DNA of 64,000 nucleotides, taken from the NCBI GenBank assembly GCA_013399305.1, contig VXAI01000191.1:889191-953190 (forward strand), written 5' to 3'. The stretch's first letter is position 1; each line of letters starts with the position of its first letter. Shown one piece after another: positions 62,044-64,000 of this stretch. The DNA comes from Rostratula benghalensis. Taxonomy: Eukaryota > Chordata > Aves > Charadriiformes > Rostratulidae. The position numbers were made by a program, and so were the translations under genes. The notes beneath the pieces were generated by a model. The model was not told the DNA's origin and made no database searches. It worked only from the letters and a program-made list of their open reading frames with translations.

Positions 62044-64000
62044 GTGTATCATTAGCATAAAATAGAATTATTGGAATTCCAATAAGGCCTCATCATGAAA
62101 CAGGTTTCAGGACTTTGGTGATTTTATGTTGGATTCCACAAGGAAGGAACGCATCAGATACACTTGTTTGCTGTCACTTCAGCGCCACAGTCTTTCATGC
62201 AAAATAAATTTTGTATATTTTATTAACTTATTTACAAAATTATCCAGTAGAGGTTTCTTCCCCAAATCGCATTATCTTTTATGCTAACATATCCAGTAAT
62301 AGTAATAACAGTACAAAAGGTATTCCTGTCCTCTTTTTAAAGACTATCCCATAGGTGATGAGGGCTCACAGTTCCCTGTTTTTCTCCAATGACTTTTTCC
62401 CAGCTGAAGATTCAGGATTTACAAAGCAAAGATAGCCTTAATCTCTGCTAACACTTTCAAGGAAGGTGGGTAGTGGGAAGGCTTCTGGTTTGGGTTAAAT
62501 TTTGAAAGCCCATATTATGAAATAGTACTGTTTCAATTATTTTTTCCATTTTTGTCTGTTATGAAGAATACAGAAGTGAACTGAATGAAGTCCCCAGGCT
62601 GCCTCTTCTAAATGCAAAGAAAAGGTATCTCCTCTCATTGTGTTTTAGTATTGTGAGTCATATGGCTCAAACAAATGGGATGATTTATATTCTGAAAATA
62701 TGCATATGTGTGGTCTCAACTCAGATGCCTAAAGACAGGATGTCTAGCATCATTTGGGCAGTCCTGTTTTGTCCAAACATCTGCATGGGGCTGACAAATA
62801 CAACACACGACTTGGCAGGCACTTGCATCCTTCTGTAGCAGCAGCTGAAGGCTTCTCTAAGCTATCTCAAATAGACATGAATTCTTATGTCCAGACAAGT
62901 GAATTAAGTCTGCTGTCTCCCTGTTTTGGATAGAGAGTAAGAAATTCAAGTCAGGCAAAATACATCCAATCAAAAGCACACAGAATCCAATGAAACTGAT
63001 GTGATGGATGGCAATGCTGTGCAGATGTGGTAAAAGTTTTGTCTTTATTACAAAAAAAATATAATAAAATAAAATTGATAGTACTTCAACCACTGAATGT
63101 TGTGAACTATAGTATTTTGAGTTTAATTCACAGAAATATGGTATCTTTAATACTGGAAATATGGAATACCCTCACCTGTTCCCTTTTCTGACATTTATTA
63201 ATAATCCTTTCCCTTTTCACTATTATTCTCTGTTGATAAATAGCACAATTGCAATGCCACCAGCATTAAGACTTCCATAATACTGAATAGGATGTAACAC
63301 AGTAGACAATAAGAAATACAGACCAAGACTATCGCATGTAGTCACCCTTTTAGAGAGGTGCTAAGCAAATGCAGAATACTACGTCAAAAAGAAGTCACAT
63401 TATCTATGTGAACCATTGCAAAAATTAAAACTGGTTTAGTGAAGCGAGCAAAAAAATCACACTTATTTAGAAAGGCACAAACCCCTAACTTTTTATAATA
63501 TTCTTCTGCATATTAACTGTTAAAATATTCTACTGGTCCATTTTCCTGCTTCTTGTAATGGAGTCTAATGATGTTGTGTATCCTAAAAGTTATGGACGAG
63601 TTGATAAGTGTATGTAGAAGAAAAAAATTCTTTCTGGACCTGCTAGAGCTCAAAGCACAAAGATTGAAACACATGATGAATGTTGCTTTGTTTTACGGAT
63701 CGAGTGATGAAAAATGCATCCTTGTGCAGCTCATTTTACAAAATAGCTGGCTTAGATTAACAATATATAGAATTGAATGTCACAGATATGACTCTTATTT
63801 GATGAGCAAAACTAATTCACATATTTTACACAACATAGCCATAAGACCAATCATAATACAGCAATATAAATTGTTTTATATTTTTTAAATTATTAGCAAA
63901 TAAAAAAATTGCCTTTGATAACTTTAGCAGCCTGTTAGAATCACAGAATTCATATTATTCTAGCAATTACTTCTACCTTAATATAATACTTAGAATATAT
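62044..64000. other. AT-rich unassigned DNA
   Basis: The base composition becomes markedly AT-rich after 63450. Frames of up to 106 codons (for example 63568-63888 plus) match nothing I know. No repeat recognised. Confidence 0.5.

Noticed and set aside
1..64000. tRNA, snRNA, microRNA or CRISPR array
   Set aside because: No tRNA B-box with a matching A-box, no familiar microRNA seed-and-star hairpin and no regularly spaced repeats were found by eye. A covariance-model search could still find diverged RNAs.

Overview
This window looks like a piece of a bird nuclear chromosome. The evidence is eight CR1 LINE fragments, several ending in the avian ATTCTATG tail, and three solo LTRs that match avian ERVL-type LTRs as I remember them. 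The sequence is AT-rich, has two GC-rich islands, long homopolymers and two N gaps (10 and 190 bases). I found no complete protein-coding gene, tRNA, rRNA, CRISPR array or prokaryotic signal. The long open frames are shadows in GC-rich or repeat DNA.

Layout: positions 1-960 are AT-rich and unassigned. A small CpG-rich block (965-1475) is interrupted by an 18-base G run and a gap. Positions 1480-7408 are AT-rich with no recognised mobile element. A solo ERVL-type LTR lies at 7414-8167, two CR1 fragments in the same orientation at 11945-12531 and 12853-13303, and a second solo LTR with an exact 6-bp target-site duplication at 18435-19063. From 19070 to 37687 I see no CR1 or LTR. This roughly 18.6-kb clean zone surrounds a strong CpG island at about 28965-30070.

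The island is the best evidence for a gene. It carries two good minus-strand splice donors (exon ends at 29591 and 29057), GC boxes and no TATA box, so a minus-strand first exon with a long intron towards position 1 is the most likely reading. An ATG in strong Kozak context gives 15 codons ending exactly at the first donor, but the exon could equally be 5' UTR. I cannot name the gene.

Positions 30.2-64 kb look like intergenic or intronic DNA. They hold a minus-strand CR1 (37688-38025), a third solo LTR (44892-45365), a fold-back cluster (46105-46322), CR1 fragments at 47.7, 48.8, 52, 53.3 and 62 kb, a 224-bp direct duplication (49198-49421 and 49846-50069), and an LTR-like block near 51.0-51.4 kb. 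Several repeat-free, motif-dense stretches could be conserved enhancers, but that needs alignment to other genomes. I saw no convincing sign of a previously undescribed system. The items most worth checking are the duplication, the fold-back element, the clean zone around the promoter and the exact gene served by the island.
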